The notes beneath the pieces are model-generated. The model was not told where the DNA came from and made no database searches. It saw nothing but the letters and a program-made list of their open reading frames with translations. A program made the position numbers and the translations under genes. A stretch of 64,000 nt of DNA from Paraplanobispora siamensis (GTDB lineage Bacteria; Actinomycetota; Actinomycetes; Streptosporangiales; Streptosporangiaceae), in NCBI RefSeq assembly GCF_016863175.1, contig NZ_BOOJ01000032.1:247938-311937 (forward strand), read 5' to 3'. Position 1 is the stretch's first letter. Each line of letters begins with the position of its first letter. Shown here piece after piece: positions 32,807-39,597 of this stretch.

Positions 32807-33008
32807 CACCTTGAGACCTGGACCATGGGAGGGTTCAGTGAAAGGAGTCCTGGTCGGGGACGTTCAAGTATCCGGCCAAGCATCCGGCGGAGTTCCGGCA
32901 GGCGGGCGTTGATCAAGCCGGTCCCGTGCCGCGGCCGCGCCACCGGCAAGAGGTCTCTGCCGTGCCGTCTTCGATGGTCGCTGTCTATCAGGGGAATCAC
33001 CGCAGATT
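32807..33008 (+). other. Gap with possible IS3-family remnant
   Basis: No intact gene occupies the 210 bases after the orphan regulator. A frame from 32863 reads FKYPAKHPAEFRQAG, which recalls the N-terminus of IS3-family OrfA (K-Y-P-x-E-F-R), and TGGACACC at about 32812 resembles an IS-type end. The frame has no start codon, no helix-turn-helix and stops soon after. It may be the stub of an old insertion. Confidence 0.25.
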
Positions 33009-34760
33009 ATGACATACATGGATGAAACGCCCAGTGATGTGCCGTTTCTTTTCCCGCCGGTGACACCGCAGGTCCCCGCCGGGGGAACGTGGTGGCGTGA
33101 CTCCGTCGTCTACCAGATCTATCCCCGGTCGTTCGCCGATCTCGACGGCGACGGGGTCGGGGACCTCGCCGGGATCACCCGCAGGCTCGGCCACGTCGCG
33201 GAGCTGGGCGCGCAGGCGATCTGGCTGACGCCGTTCCAGCGCTCGCCGCAGGCCGACCACGGCTACGACGTCAGCGACTACTGCGACGTCGACCCGCTCT
33301 TCGGCGACCTGGCCGCCTTCGACGGGCTCGTCGCCCAGGCGCGCCGCCTGGGACTCAGAGTCGTCGTCGACCTGGTGCCGAACCACTGCTCCGCGGCCCA
33401 CCCGCTGTTCCGGGCGGCGCTGGCGGCGGGCCCCGGCAGCCCCGAGCGCGCCCGCTTCCACTTCGCCCCGGGCCGGGGGCCCGGCGGCGACGAGCCGCCC
33501 AACAACTGGCCCAGCGTCTTCGGCGGTTCCGCCTGGACGCGGGTGACCGAGCCCGACGGGTCGCCGGGGGAGTGGTACCTCCACATGTACGCCCCCGAGC
33601 AGCCCGACTGGAACTGGCGCGACCCGCGCACCGCCCCCTTCTTCGACGACGTCGTGCGGTTCTGGTTCGACCGGGGCGCGGACGGCCTGCGCATCGACGT
33701 CGCGCACGGGCTGTTCAAGGCCGAGGGGCTGCCCGACCTCGAACACCCCGGGGCGCTGGAGCCGATGCGGCTGCGGGCCAACCCGCTGGCCTGCGACCGC
33801 GAGGAGGTCCACGACGTCTACCGCCGCTGGCGGGCCATCGCCGACTCCTGCGACCCGCCGCGGGCGCTGATCGGCGAGGTCAACCTCGAACCCGACCGGG
33901 CCGGGCGCTACACCCGGCCCGACGAGCTGCACCAGGCCTTCGCCTTCGCGTTCCTGGTGGCGCCCTGGGACGCGCGGGCCTGGCAGGCCGCCGGGACCGC
34001 CCTGCTCGCCGGGAGCGCGCCGAAGGCACCGGTGACCTGGGTGGTCGACAACCACGACGTGGAACGCAGCGCGAGCCGTTACGGCCGCGTCCGCGAGCCG
34101 GCGGGGGATGTGGACCGCCGTGTCCAGGGGCAGGCGGGCGGCACGGGGCGCCATGTCCGCGAGCCGGTGGGCGGCACGGACCGTCACGGCCGTTCCCGCG
34201 GGCCCGCGCGGGCGCGGGCGGCCCTGCTGGCGGTGCTCGGGCTGCCCGGCGCGGCCTACCTGTACCAGGGGCAGGAGCTGGGCCTGCCGCAGGTGGACGT
34301 GGCGCCGCAGGACCGCCGGGACCCCGCCTGGCCGCGCCTGGGGGTCTCCCGCGACGGCTGCCGGGTGCCCCTGCCGTGGCGGCGCGACCCGGCCGGCGCC
34401 CACGGCTTCTCCCCGCCCGGCGCGCGGCCGCCCTGGCTGCCGGTCCCGCCGGGTTGGGGTGAGCTGTCGGTGCAGGCGCAGGAGGCCGATCCGTCGTCGT
34501 CGCTGCGCCTGTGCCGCTCCGCGCTCCGGATCCGGCGCGAGCTGCACGCCGAGGGCGTCCTGACGGCCGGCGACGCGGTGGAGTGGAGCGTGGACGACGA
34601 GGGCGGACTGGTGGTCGACCGGGCCGGGCGCTTCACCCTCGTCCTGGCGATGGGCGAGGGCCCGGTACGGCTGCCGCCGGGACGGCTTCTGCTGGCCAGC
34701 GGTACCCTGACCGGTGACGGCCTGCTTCCGCCCGACACCTCCGCCTGGTTGCTGCGTTGA
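33009..34760 (+). CDS. GH13 alpha-glucosidase / oligo-glucosidase
   Basis: A 583-aa cytoplasmic glycoside hydrolase. The N-terminal (beta/alpha)8 barrel shows YQIYPRSFADLDGDGVGDLAGI, region I VVVDLVPNHCS, region II GLRIDVAHG with nucleophile D230, region III LIGEVNLE with acid/base E290 and region IV VVDNHDVERS with the transition-state aspartate. It should release glucose from short alpha-glucosides or trehalose-like sugars. Between region IV and ARAALLAVLGLPGAAYLYQGQELGLP there is an unusual insert of about 35 Gly/Arg-rich residues containing two VREP repeats. Starts at 33009 and 33018 are both possible; no clear ribosome site is seen. The gene stands alone. Confidence 0.88.
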   Translation: MTYMDETPSDVPFLFPPVTPQVPAGGTWWRDSVVYQIYPRSFADLDGDGVGDLAGITRRLGHVAELGAQAIWLTPFQRSPQADHGYDVSDYCDVDPLFGDLAAFDGLVAQARRLGLRVVVDLVPNHCSAAHPLFRAALAAGPGSPERARFHFAPGRGPGGDEPPNNWPSVFGGSAWTRVTEPDGSPGEWYLHMYAPEQPDWNWRDPRTAPFFDDVVRFWFDRGADGLRIDVAHGLFKAEGLPDLEHPGALEPMRLRANPLACDREEVHDVYRRWRAIADSCDPPRALIGEVNLEPDRAGRYTRPDELHQAFAFAFLVAPWDARAWQAAGTALLAGSAPKAPVTWVVDNHDVERSASRYGRVREPAGDVDRRVQGQAGGTGRHVREPVGGTDRHGRSRGPARARAALLAVLGLPGAAYLYQGQELGLPQVDVAPQDRRDPAWPRLGVSRDGCRVPLPWRRDPAGAHGFSPPGARPPWLPVPPGWGELSVQAQEADPSSSLRLCRSALRIRRELHAEGVLTAGDAVEWSVDDEGGLVVDRAGRFTLVLAMGEGPVRLPPGRLLLASGTLTGDGLLPPDTSAWLLR

Positions 34761-34797
34761 GGCCCGACCCTTCACTTCGGTGCGGCAGGCTGGTGTC

Positions 34798-34950
34798 ATG
34801 GAGGGTGTGGCGGGGCTCGGGGGGATCGGGGCGGGCACCGCGATCCCGGACGTGGGAGCGTCGATGACCAGCGGACACGACAGGGGTGGAGTCATCCGTC
34901 ACCTGGGCGGAGCCGTGTTACCGCTTTTCCCTATCGGATGCATGGGATAA
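34798..34950 (+). CDS. Small open frame before the LanC-like gene (doubtful)
   Basis: A 50-codon frame starts ATG 34798 and stops eight bases before the LanC-like start. The translation is Gly-rich and ends HLGGAVLPLFPIGCMG, with a GG site and one cysteine. The part after GG has no serine or threonine, so it could not form a lanthionine itself. No good ribosome site precedes it. Listed because of its position; most likely it is upstream leader sequence rather than a gene. Confidence 0.15.
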   Translation: MEGVAGLGGIGAGTAIPDVGASMTSGHDRGGVIRHLGGAVLPLFPIGCMG

Positions 34951-34957
34951 TCCGCTC

Positions 34958-36289
34958 ATGAGCCGGGATCAGAGCCCCTCACCCGACACTCCCGCCGCGT
35001 CGCCGCTGGACGCCGCCGTCATGGCGGCGCGCTGGATCCGGTCGGCGGCCGTCGACGAGGAGCGCGGGCGGCACTGGCGGGCCAACCCCGATCCGGACGG
35101 AAGGTCGGCGATGAGCCACGAGCCCGCCTCGCTCTACGCCGGGGCGGCGGGCATCGTGCTGTTCTTCCTGGAACTGGCCGCCACGACCGGCCAGGAGCAG
35201 TACCTGCGGGACGCCCGGGCCGGGGCGCGTTACCTGGCGGCCACCTGGCGCGACCAGGCGGACCTGTCGCTGTACCACGGCTTGACCGGCACGGTCTTCG
35301 CGCTGGCCGAGGCGGGCTGGGCGACCGGGGACGAGGAGTTCACGGAGCAGGCCAGGGCGGCCGCCGACCGGATCGCCGAGTCCGCGCGCCCGATGGAGGA
35401 GGGGCTGGGCTGGTCGCGGGATCCGGCGCAGCGCGGCGACGGCGGGATCGCGCTCGGCCTGCTGTACGCGGCCGGCATCCTCGGCGTCCCGGCCTACACC
35501 GAGGTCGCCGCCGAGGCGGGGCGGCGCATCGCGCGCATGGTGGTGCCCGGCCACCTGTTCGGCGACTGCGAGGACCTGCCCGTCGACGCGGTCACGCCCG
35601 GATTCCTGTCGGGTACGGCGGGCACCGCCTTCCTGCTGACCCGGCTGTACGGGATGACCGGCGAGGACGGCTTCCTGGAGGCCGCGCGCAGGGGCGCCGA
35701 CTTCGTGCGCACGGTCAGCGCGGTGGCCGGTCGCTGCGCCGCGGTCCCGCACCACCTGCCGCAGGGCCGCGACCTGCACTATCTGGGGTTCTGCTCGGGC
35801 TCGGCGGGCGTGGCGCGGATGTTCTACGAGCTCCACCGGGTCACCGGCGACCCGGGCGACCTGGACTGGACCGAGCGGCTGGCCCACGGCGTGCTGAACA
35901 GCGGCGTGCCCGGCCGGCGCACGGCCGGCTACTGGAACACGGCCTGCCAGTGCTGCGGGGCGGCGGGCCTGGTGGAGCTGTTCGTCGGGCTGTGGGCCGC
36001 CACCGGGCGGGAGCAGTACATCGAGTTCGCCCACACGCTCGCCGAGGATCTCATCGCCCACGCCACCGCCCACGACGGCCGGGGATACCGCTGGTACCAG
36101 GCCTACCGGCGGCTGCGGCCCGCGGAGGTCACGGCCGACACCGGCTACATGATCGGAGCCGCCGGCATCGGGACGGCGCTGCTGCACCTGCACACCGCCG
36201 GCCTGGCCGACCGGGCGCACCGCGTGATCCTGCTGCCCGACAACCCGTTCCCCGCCATCCCCGTCCCCGCCGCGACCCTGCGCCCCTGA
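34958..36289 (+). CDS. Stand-alone LanC-like lanthionine-cyclase-fold protein (CCG type)
   Basis: A 443-aa alpha/alpha-toroid protein of the LanC family. Helical pairs repeat with LanC landmarks in order: YHGLTG near residue 110, GTAGTAFLL, FCSGSAG near residue 290 (first zinc cysteine), QCCGAAGL near residue 335 (second and third ligands) and MIGAAGIGTALLHLH. In NisC and LANCL proteins the second pair is Cys-His-Gly; here it is Cys-Cys-Gly, as in ProcM-type LanM cyclases. No LanB/LanM dehydratase, protease or convincing precursor peptide is adjacent. It could be a glutathione/mycothiol-adding LanCL-like enzyme or an orphan cyclase. A GATAAT box seven bases before the ATG suggests a leaderless message. 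Confidence 0.82.
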   Translation: MSRDQSPSPDTPAASPLDAAVMAARWIRSAAVDEERGRHWRANPDPDGRSAMSHEPASLYAGAAGIVLFFLELAATTGQEQYLRDARAGARYLAATWRDQADLSLYHGLTGTVFALAEAGWATGDEEFTEQARAAADRIAESARPMEEGLGWSRDPAQRGDGGIALGLLYAAGILGVPAYTEVAAEAGRRIARMVVPGHLFGDCEDLPVDAVTPGFLSGTAGTAFLLTRLYGMTGEDGFLEAARRGADFVRTVSAVAGRCAAVPHHLPQGRDLHYLGFCSGSAGVARMFYELHRVTGDPGDLDWTERLAHGVLNSGVPGRRTAGYWNTACQCCGAAGLVELFVGLWAATGREQYIEFAHTLAEDLIAHATAHDGRGYRWYQAYRRLRPAEVTADTGYMIGAAGIGTALLHLHTAGLADRAHRVILLPDNPFPAIPVPAATLRP

Positions 36290-36374
36290 CCCCGCTCCCG
36301 GTCGCCGTCCCGCTCTTCCGGTCTCGCCTCGGAGGCCGTCCTCGTGCCGTGTTCCCGCTCCCGTTCCCATAGGT

Positions 36375-36400
36375 GCCCACTTGCCGATTTGTGGGCTTTT
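36375..36400 (+). terminator. Rho-independent-like terminator after LanC-like gene
   Basis: GCCCAC (36375-36380), 10-base loop, GTGGGC (36391-36396), followed by TTTT. It lies 86 bases after the LanC-like stop in an AT-rich stretch, one of few classical T-tailed hairpins in the window. Confidence 0.55.
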
Positions 36401-36455
36401 GGCTTGCATTTCCGGAATTTCTGGACATGTGATCTCATGCGGCACACTGGCCCCC

Positions 36456-37043
36456 ATGGCATCCACCCCCCGGGCCCCGACGACGCGGCTCCCGGCCGCC
36501 CGGCGGCACCGTCTCGCGGCGGCCATCGTCGACACGCTGCTCTGCCTCGTCGTGACCGGGCCGTCGTCCTTCCTGCTCACCGGGAAGGTCGTGGTGCCGG
36601 GTGAGCGCTTCCTCGGCCGGTCGCCCGCGGCCCCCGGGTGGTCCGCCGAGATCGCGGTCTGCGCCCTGAGCGCCGCCTACTTCGGGATCCAGCACGCCCT
36701 GTGGGGTCAGACGCCCGGAAAGCGCTTCTGCCAGCTGAAGGTCGTGGCGCGTGTCACCGGGGCGCCGCCCGGCCCGCACCGCGCGGGCCTGCGCGACGTC
36801 CTCGTCCCGGCCCTGACGTGGGCGCCGTACGTCGGTGTGGCCGTCGCCGCCGCCGACCTGCTGTGGATCTTCGTCGACCCCCGGCGGCGGTGCCTGCACG
36901 ACATGGTCGCCGGGACCGTCGTCGTCGACCTGCACGAGACGGACGAGCAGGGGGTCAACCGGCCCAGCTTCCTGTCCGGGGTGGGCATCCTGCTCGCCTT
37001 CTTCGGGGCCGTCGCGCTGGTCTCCGTGCTGGCGGCGATGTGA
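36456..37043 (+). CDS. RDD family membrane protein
   Basis: A 195-aa membrane protein. RRHRLAAAIVDTLLCLVVTG is the RDD-family opening (Arg then Asp inside TM1; the second Arg-Asp-type pair is in FVDPRRRCLHDMVAGTVVV), and WGQTPGKRFCQLKVV is the conserved QTPGK loop. Three to four hydrophobic segments follow, with an extra C-terminal one (GVGILLAFFGAVALVSVL). RDD proteins have been linked to ion transport, but function is generally open. The ATG at 36456 has no ribosome site, consistent with a leaderless message from the AT-rich upstream stretch. The stop lies in a triple 16-bp repeat. Confidence 0.8.
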   Translation: MASTPRAPTTRLPAARRHRLAAAIVDTLLCLVVTGPSSFLLTGKVVVPGERFLGRSPAAPGWSAEIAVCALSAAYFGIQHALWGQTPGKRFCQLKVVARVTGAPPGPHRAGLRDVLVPALTWAPYVGVAVAAADLLWIFVDPRRRCLHDMVAGTVVVDLHETDEQGVNRPSFLSGVGILLAFFGAVALVSVLAAM

Positions 37044-37079
37044 CCGGGCGGCGATGTGACCGGGCGGCGATGTGACCGG
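37032..37079. repeat. Three perfect 16-bp tandem repeats over the RDD stop codon
   Basis: GCGGCGATGTGACCGG occurs three times without gap (37032-37047, 37048-37063, 37064-37079), then a degenerate fourth part. The first copy holds the RDD stop TGA; because 16 is not a multiple of three, the three TGAs fall in three different frames and block read-through in all of them. Confidence 0.92.
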
Positions 37080-37087
37080 ACGGCACG

Positions 37088-37789
37088 TCACCCCCGGGCG
37101 GCCTCCAGGACCAGACCGGCCACGGCCTCCGGCTGCGACAGGAACGGGTGGTGACCGGCCCGCAGCTCCACCACGCGCCCGGCGCGTTCGGCCTGGGCGC
37201 GCTGCGCGGCCGGCGGGGTGCCGTTGTCCAGGGCGCACACCAGATAGGTGGACGGCACATCCTTCCAGGCCGCGGCTGCGACGGGCTGGGCGGTGACCGC
37301 GGCGCTCTGCCGTACCAGGCGGGCATGGGCCTGCTCGACGGCCTCGGGGTCGCAGTCCTGCATGAAGGTCTCGGTGGCCAGCCCGGCGCGGACCCCGAAC
37401 GTGCCGTCGGCCCCGAAGTCGAGGTACGGCGCGGGCGTGCCGTCGCCGAAGGACGCCAGGCTCTCGCCGGGTTCGGGCAGGAAGCTGCTGACGAACACCA
37501 GGTGCCGCACCCGCTCCACCCCGGCCGCCGCCTCGGCGGCGACGACGCCGCCGTAGCTGTGGGCCACCACGACGACGGGCCCGTCACCGGCCTGCAGCTC
37601 CCGGCGGACGGCGGCGACGTCGTCGGGCAGGGACGGTCCCGCGACCCCCGGCGCGAGGCCGGTCTCCCCGCAGCTCGGCAGGAGAGGGGCGCTGCTGCGC
37701 ACTCCGTCGCGATCCAGGAGCGCGGCGGCCCGATGCCACCACCACGCGCCGTCGCGGACGCAGGCCCCGTGGACGAACACCACTCGCAT
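37088..37789 (-). CDS. Alpha/beta hydrolase
   Basis: A 233-aa cytoplasmic hydrolase of the methylesterase/hydroxynitrile-lyase-like group. The oxyanion HG is in VVFVHGACVRDGAWWW, the nucleophile is S78 in VVVVAHSYGGVV, the acid is the aspartate in TYLVCALDNGTPP, and the histidine is in AGHHPFLSQPEAVAGLV. GGAGG five bases before ATG sets the start. It is divergent from a TetR gene at only 55 bases, with an inverted repeat between them, so it is the likely target of that repressor. Substrates may be small esters; the specificity is unknown. Confidence 0.88.
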   Translation of the reverse strand: MRVVFVHGACVRDGAWWWHRAAALLDRDGVRSSAPLLPSCGETGLAPGVAGPSLPDDVAAVRRELQAGDGPVVVVAHSYGGVVAAEAAAGVERVRHLVFVSSFLPEPGESLASFGDGTPAPYLDFGADGTFGVRAGLATETFMQDCDPEAVEQAHARLVRQSAAVTAQPVAAAAWKDVPSTYLVCALDNGTPPAAQRAQAERAGRVVELRAGHHPFLSQPEAVAGLVLEAARG

Positions 37790-37821
37790 AATGGCCTCCT
37801 GCCGTCGTCGCCGTCGGCACG

Positions 37822-37850
37822 ATAATAGACGTAACGACTATTACATGAAA
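37822..37850. promoter_or_regulatory. TetR operator candidate between hydrolase and tetR
   Basis: TAATAG (37823-37828) N9 CTATTA (37838-37843) is a perfect inverted repeat ending one base before the TetR ATG. On the minus strand TATTAT (about 37822-37827) with TTTCAT 17 bases earlier makes a promoter for the hydrolase, so the repeat covers its spacer and -10. The inner GTAACG is shared with the sites at 39478 and 39536. Confidence 0.55.
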
Positions 37851-38420
37851 GGCCGTTCTCCCGTGGGCAGACATCCGCAGCCGGAGATCCGCCGTACTCT
37901 CCTGGCCGCCTGCACCGATCACGTCCTGGCCCACGGCCTGCCCTCCGGCCTGGCCCCCCTCGCCCGGGCCGCCGGCACCACCCCGCGCATGCTCGTCTAC
38001 CACTTCGGCACGCGCGACCGGCTGCTGCTGGAGGTGCTGCAGGAGGCCCGCGAGCGCCAGCTGCGCTTCTTCCGTCAGGCGCTGGCACCCCGCAGCGAGC
38101 CGTACGCGCAGACGCTGGCGCGGGCCTGGGGGGTGCTGACCGGCCCGCAGGGCGCGCCGTTCCTGCGACTGTTCGGCGCGCTGTACCACGCGCCCGAGGG
38201 CGAGGTCCCGTGGCCCGACTTCCGCAGGGCCGCCACGACGGACTGGCTGGGAGTGCTGGAGGAGGGGCTGCGCCCCCACTACGGGGAGCGGGCCCCCGCC
38301 CTGGCGACCGCCGTTCTCGCCGTGGTGCGGGGGCTGCTCATGGACGCCGACGCCACCGGGGACACCGCCCGCGCCGACGCGGCCTTCGCGGCCTTCGTCG
38401 GCCTCCTCGGGGAGTCCTGA
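37845..38420 (+). CDS. TetR family repressor, divergent from hydrolase
   Basis: A protein of 191 aa. The DNA-binding part (residues about 15-60) has IRRTLLAACTDHVLAHGLPSGLAPLARAAGTTPRMLVYHFGTRDRL; landmarks are LAPLARAAGT and RMLVYHFGTRD. A helical ligand domain follows. The ATG at 37845 directly follows the inverted repeat and may be read from a leaderless message; GTG 37863, with AAAGG upstream, is an alternative start. The divergent position and shared operator point to control of the hydrolase and itself. It is followed convergently by the aldo-keto reductase. Confidence 0.85.
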   Translation: MKGRSPVGRHPQPEIRRTLLAACTDHVLAHGLPSGLAPLARAAGTTPRMLVYHFGTRDRLLLEVLQEARERQLRFFRQALAPRSEPYAQTLARAWGVLTGPQGAPFLRLFGALYHAPEGEVPWPDFRRAATTDWLGVLEEGLRPHYGERAPALATAVLAVVRGLLMDADATGDTARADAAFAAFVGLLGES

Positions 38421-38433
38421 GCGGCGTCGCCGG

Positions 38434-39417
38434 TCACCAGCGGTGGTGGACCTGCGGGCGGATCAGCTCGTCGTAGATCTCCCGTACGGCGCGCAGGGTC
38501 TCCTCCGGCAGCGGCGCCGCGCCGGCGGCCGCGGCGTTGGCGCGGGCCTGGTCGGCGTTGCGGGCGCCGGGGATGACCACCGACACGCCGGGCTGGTCGA
38601 TGATCCAGCGCAGCGCGAACTGGGCCATGGTCAGACCTTCGGGCACCAGCGGGGTCAGGCGGCGCACCGCCTGCAGGCCGGTGTCGTAGTCGACGCCGGA
38701 GAAGGTCTCGCCGACGTCGAAGGCCTCGCCGTGCCGGTTGAAGGTGCGGTGGTCGTTCGCGGCGAAGACGGTGCCCTCGTGGTACTTGCCCGACAGCAGG
38801 CCGCTGGCCAGCGGGACCCGGGCGATGATGCCGACCCCGGCCTCGTCGGCGGCGGGCAGCACCCGCTCCAGCGGCTTGAGCCGGAAGGCGTTGAGGATGA
38901 TCTGCACGGTGGCCACACCCGGCCGGGCGATGGCGGTCAGCGCCTCCTCGCAGGTCTCGACGCTCACTCCGTAGGCCGCGATCCGCCGCTCCTGCACGAG
39001 GGTGTCCAGGGCGTCGAAGACCGCGTCGGTGGAGTAGACCGGGGTGGGCGGGCAGTGCAGCTGGACCAGGTCCAGGGTGTCCACGCCGAGGTTGGCGCGG
39101 GAGCGGTCGGTCCAGGCGCGGAAGTTGTCCAGGGTGTAGGCCGAGGGCTCCTGCGGGACGCGGCGGCCCATCTTGGTGGCCACGGTCAGGCCCGGCCTGT
39201 CCTTGATCAGCTGCCCGACGATCCGCTCGCTGCGGCCGTCGCCGTACACGTCGGCGGTGTCGATGAAGGTGACGCCCGAGTCCACGGCGGCGGTGAGGAC
39301 GGCCAGCGCCTCGTCCTCGCCGACCTCGCCCCAGTCGGCGCCCAGCTGCCAGGCGCCGAGTCCGATGACGCCGACCTTTGTGCCAGTTCTGCCTAGTTTG
39401 CGTTGTTCCACGTGCAC
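38434..39417 (-). CDS. Aldo/keto reductase
   Basis: A 327-aa NADPH-dependent oxidoreductase of the AKR superfamily (TIM barrel). The tetrad is complete: D53 and Y58 in FIDTADVYGDGRSE, K82 in VATKMGRR and H121 in LVQLHCPP. The C-terminal NADP-binding region has VVIPGARNADQARANAAA. It should reduce an aldehyde or ketone to an alcohol, or the reverse. The GTG at 39417 (or 39411) has no ribosome site. It is divergent from the second phosphotransferase gene across a 180-base spacer with strong repeats, so the two may share control. Confidence 0.9.
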   Translation of the reverse strand: MHVEQRKLGRTGTKVGVIGLGAWQLGADWGEVGEDEALAVLTAAVDSGVTFIDTADVYGDGRSERIVGQLIKDRPGLTVATKMGRRVPQEPSAYTLDNFRAWTDRSRANLGVDTLDLVQLHCPPTPVYSTDAVFDALDTLVQERRIAAYGVSVETCEEALTAIARPGVATVQIILNAFRLKPLERVLPAADEAGVGIIARVPLASGLLSGKYHEGTVFAANDHRTFNRHGEAFDVGETFSGVDYDTGLQAVRRLTPLVPEGLTMAQFALRWIIDQPGVSVVIPGARNADQARANAAAAGAAPLPEETLRAVREIYDELIRPQVHHRW

Positions 39418-39477
39418 GATCGTAGTCTCATGGCCCGCGGCGATCTCATGGTGAGGGCGGGTAAGCCCGTCCGGTCC

Positions 39478-39555
39478 CTATAGGTAGTAACGCTATATCG
39501 GGTCTTCCGGGGAGGCGGTTTCCGGCGTAGCGTCGCTATAGATAGCAACGCTACG
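39478..39555. promoter_or_regulatory. Operator array between aldo-keto reductase and phosphotransferase genes
   Basis: Two direct copies, CTATAGGTAGTAACGCTATAT (39478-39498, first 20 bases and T) and a 17-of-21 match at 39536-39556, lie 58 bases apart. The second is part of a 30-bp near-perfect palindrome (39526-39555): CGTAGCGT-c-GCTAT pairs with ATAGC-a-ACGCTACG, only two pairs mismatched. TAGyAACGCTA is the shared core and resembles GTAACG of the TetR site at 37823. This is a strong candidate operator pair. Confidence 0.6.
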
Positions 39556-39597
39556 TATGCCATCACGGGGAGAACGTGACGCGGAGAAGGTGACGTC

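Noticed and set aside
34798..36289. Complete lanthipeptide biosynthetic cluster
   Set aside because: No dehydratase, transporter or protease is present, and the only nearby small frame has no Ser/Thr in its putative core.
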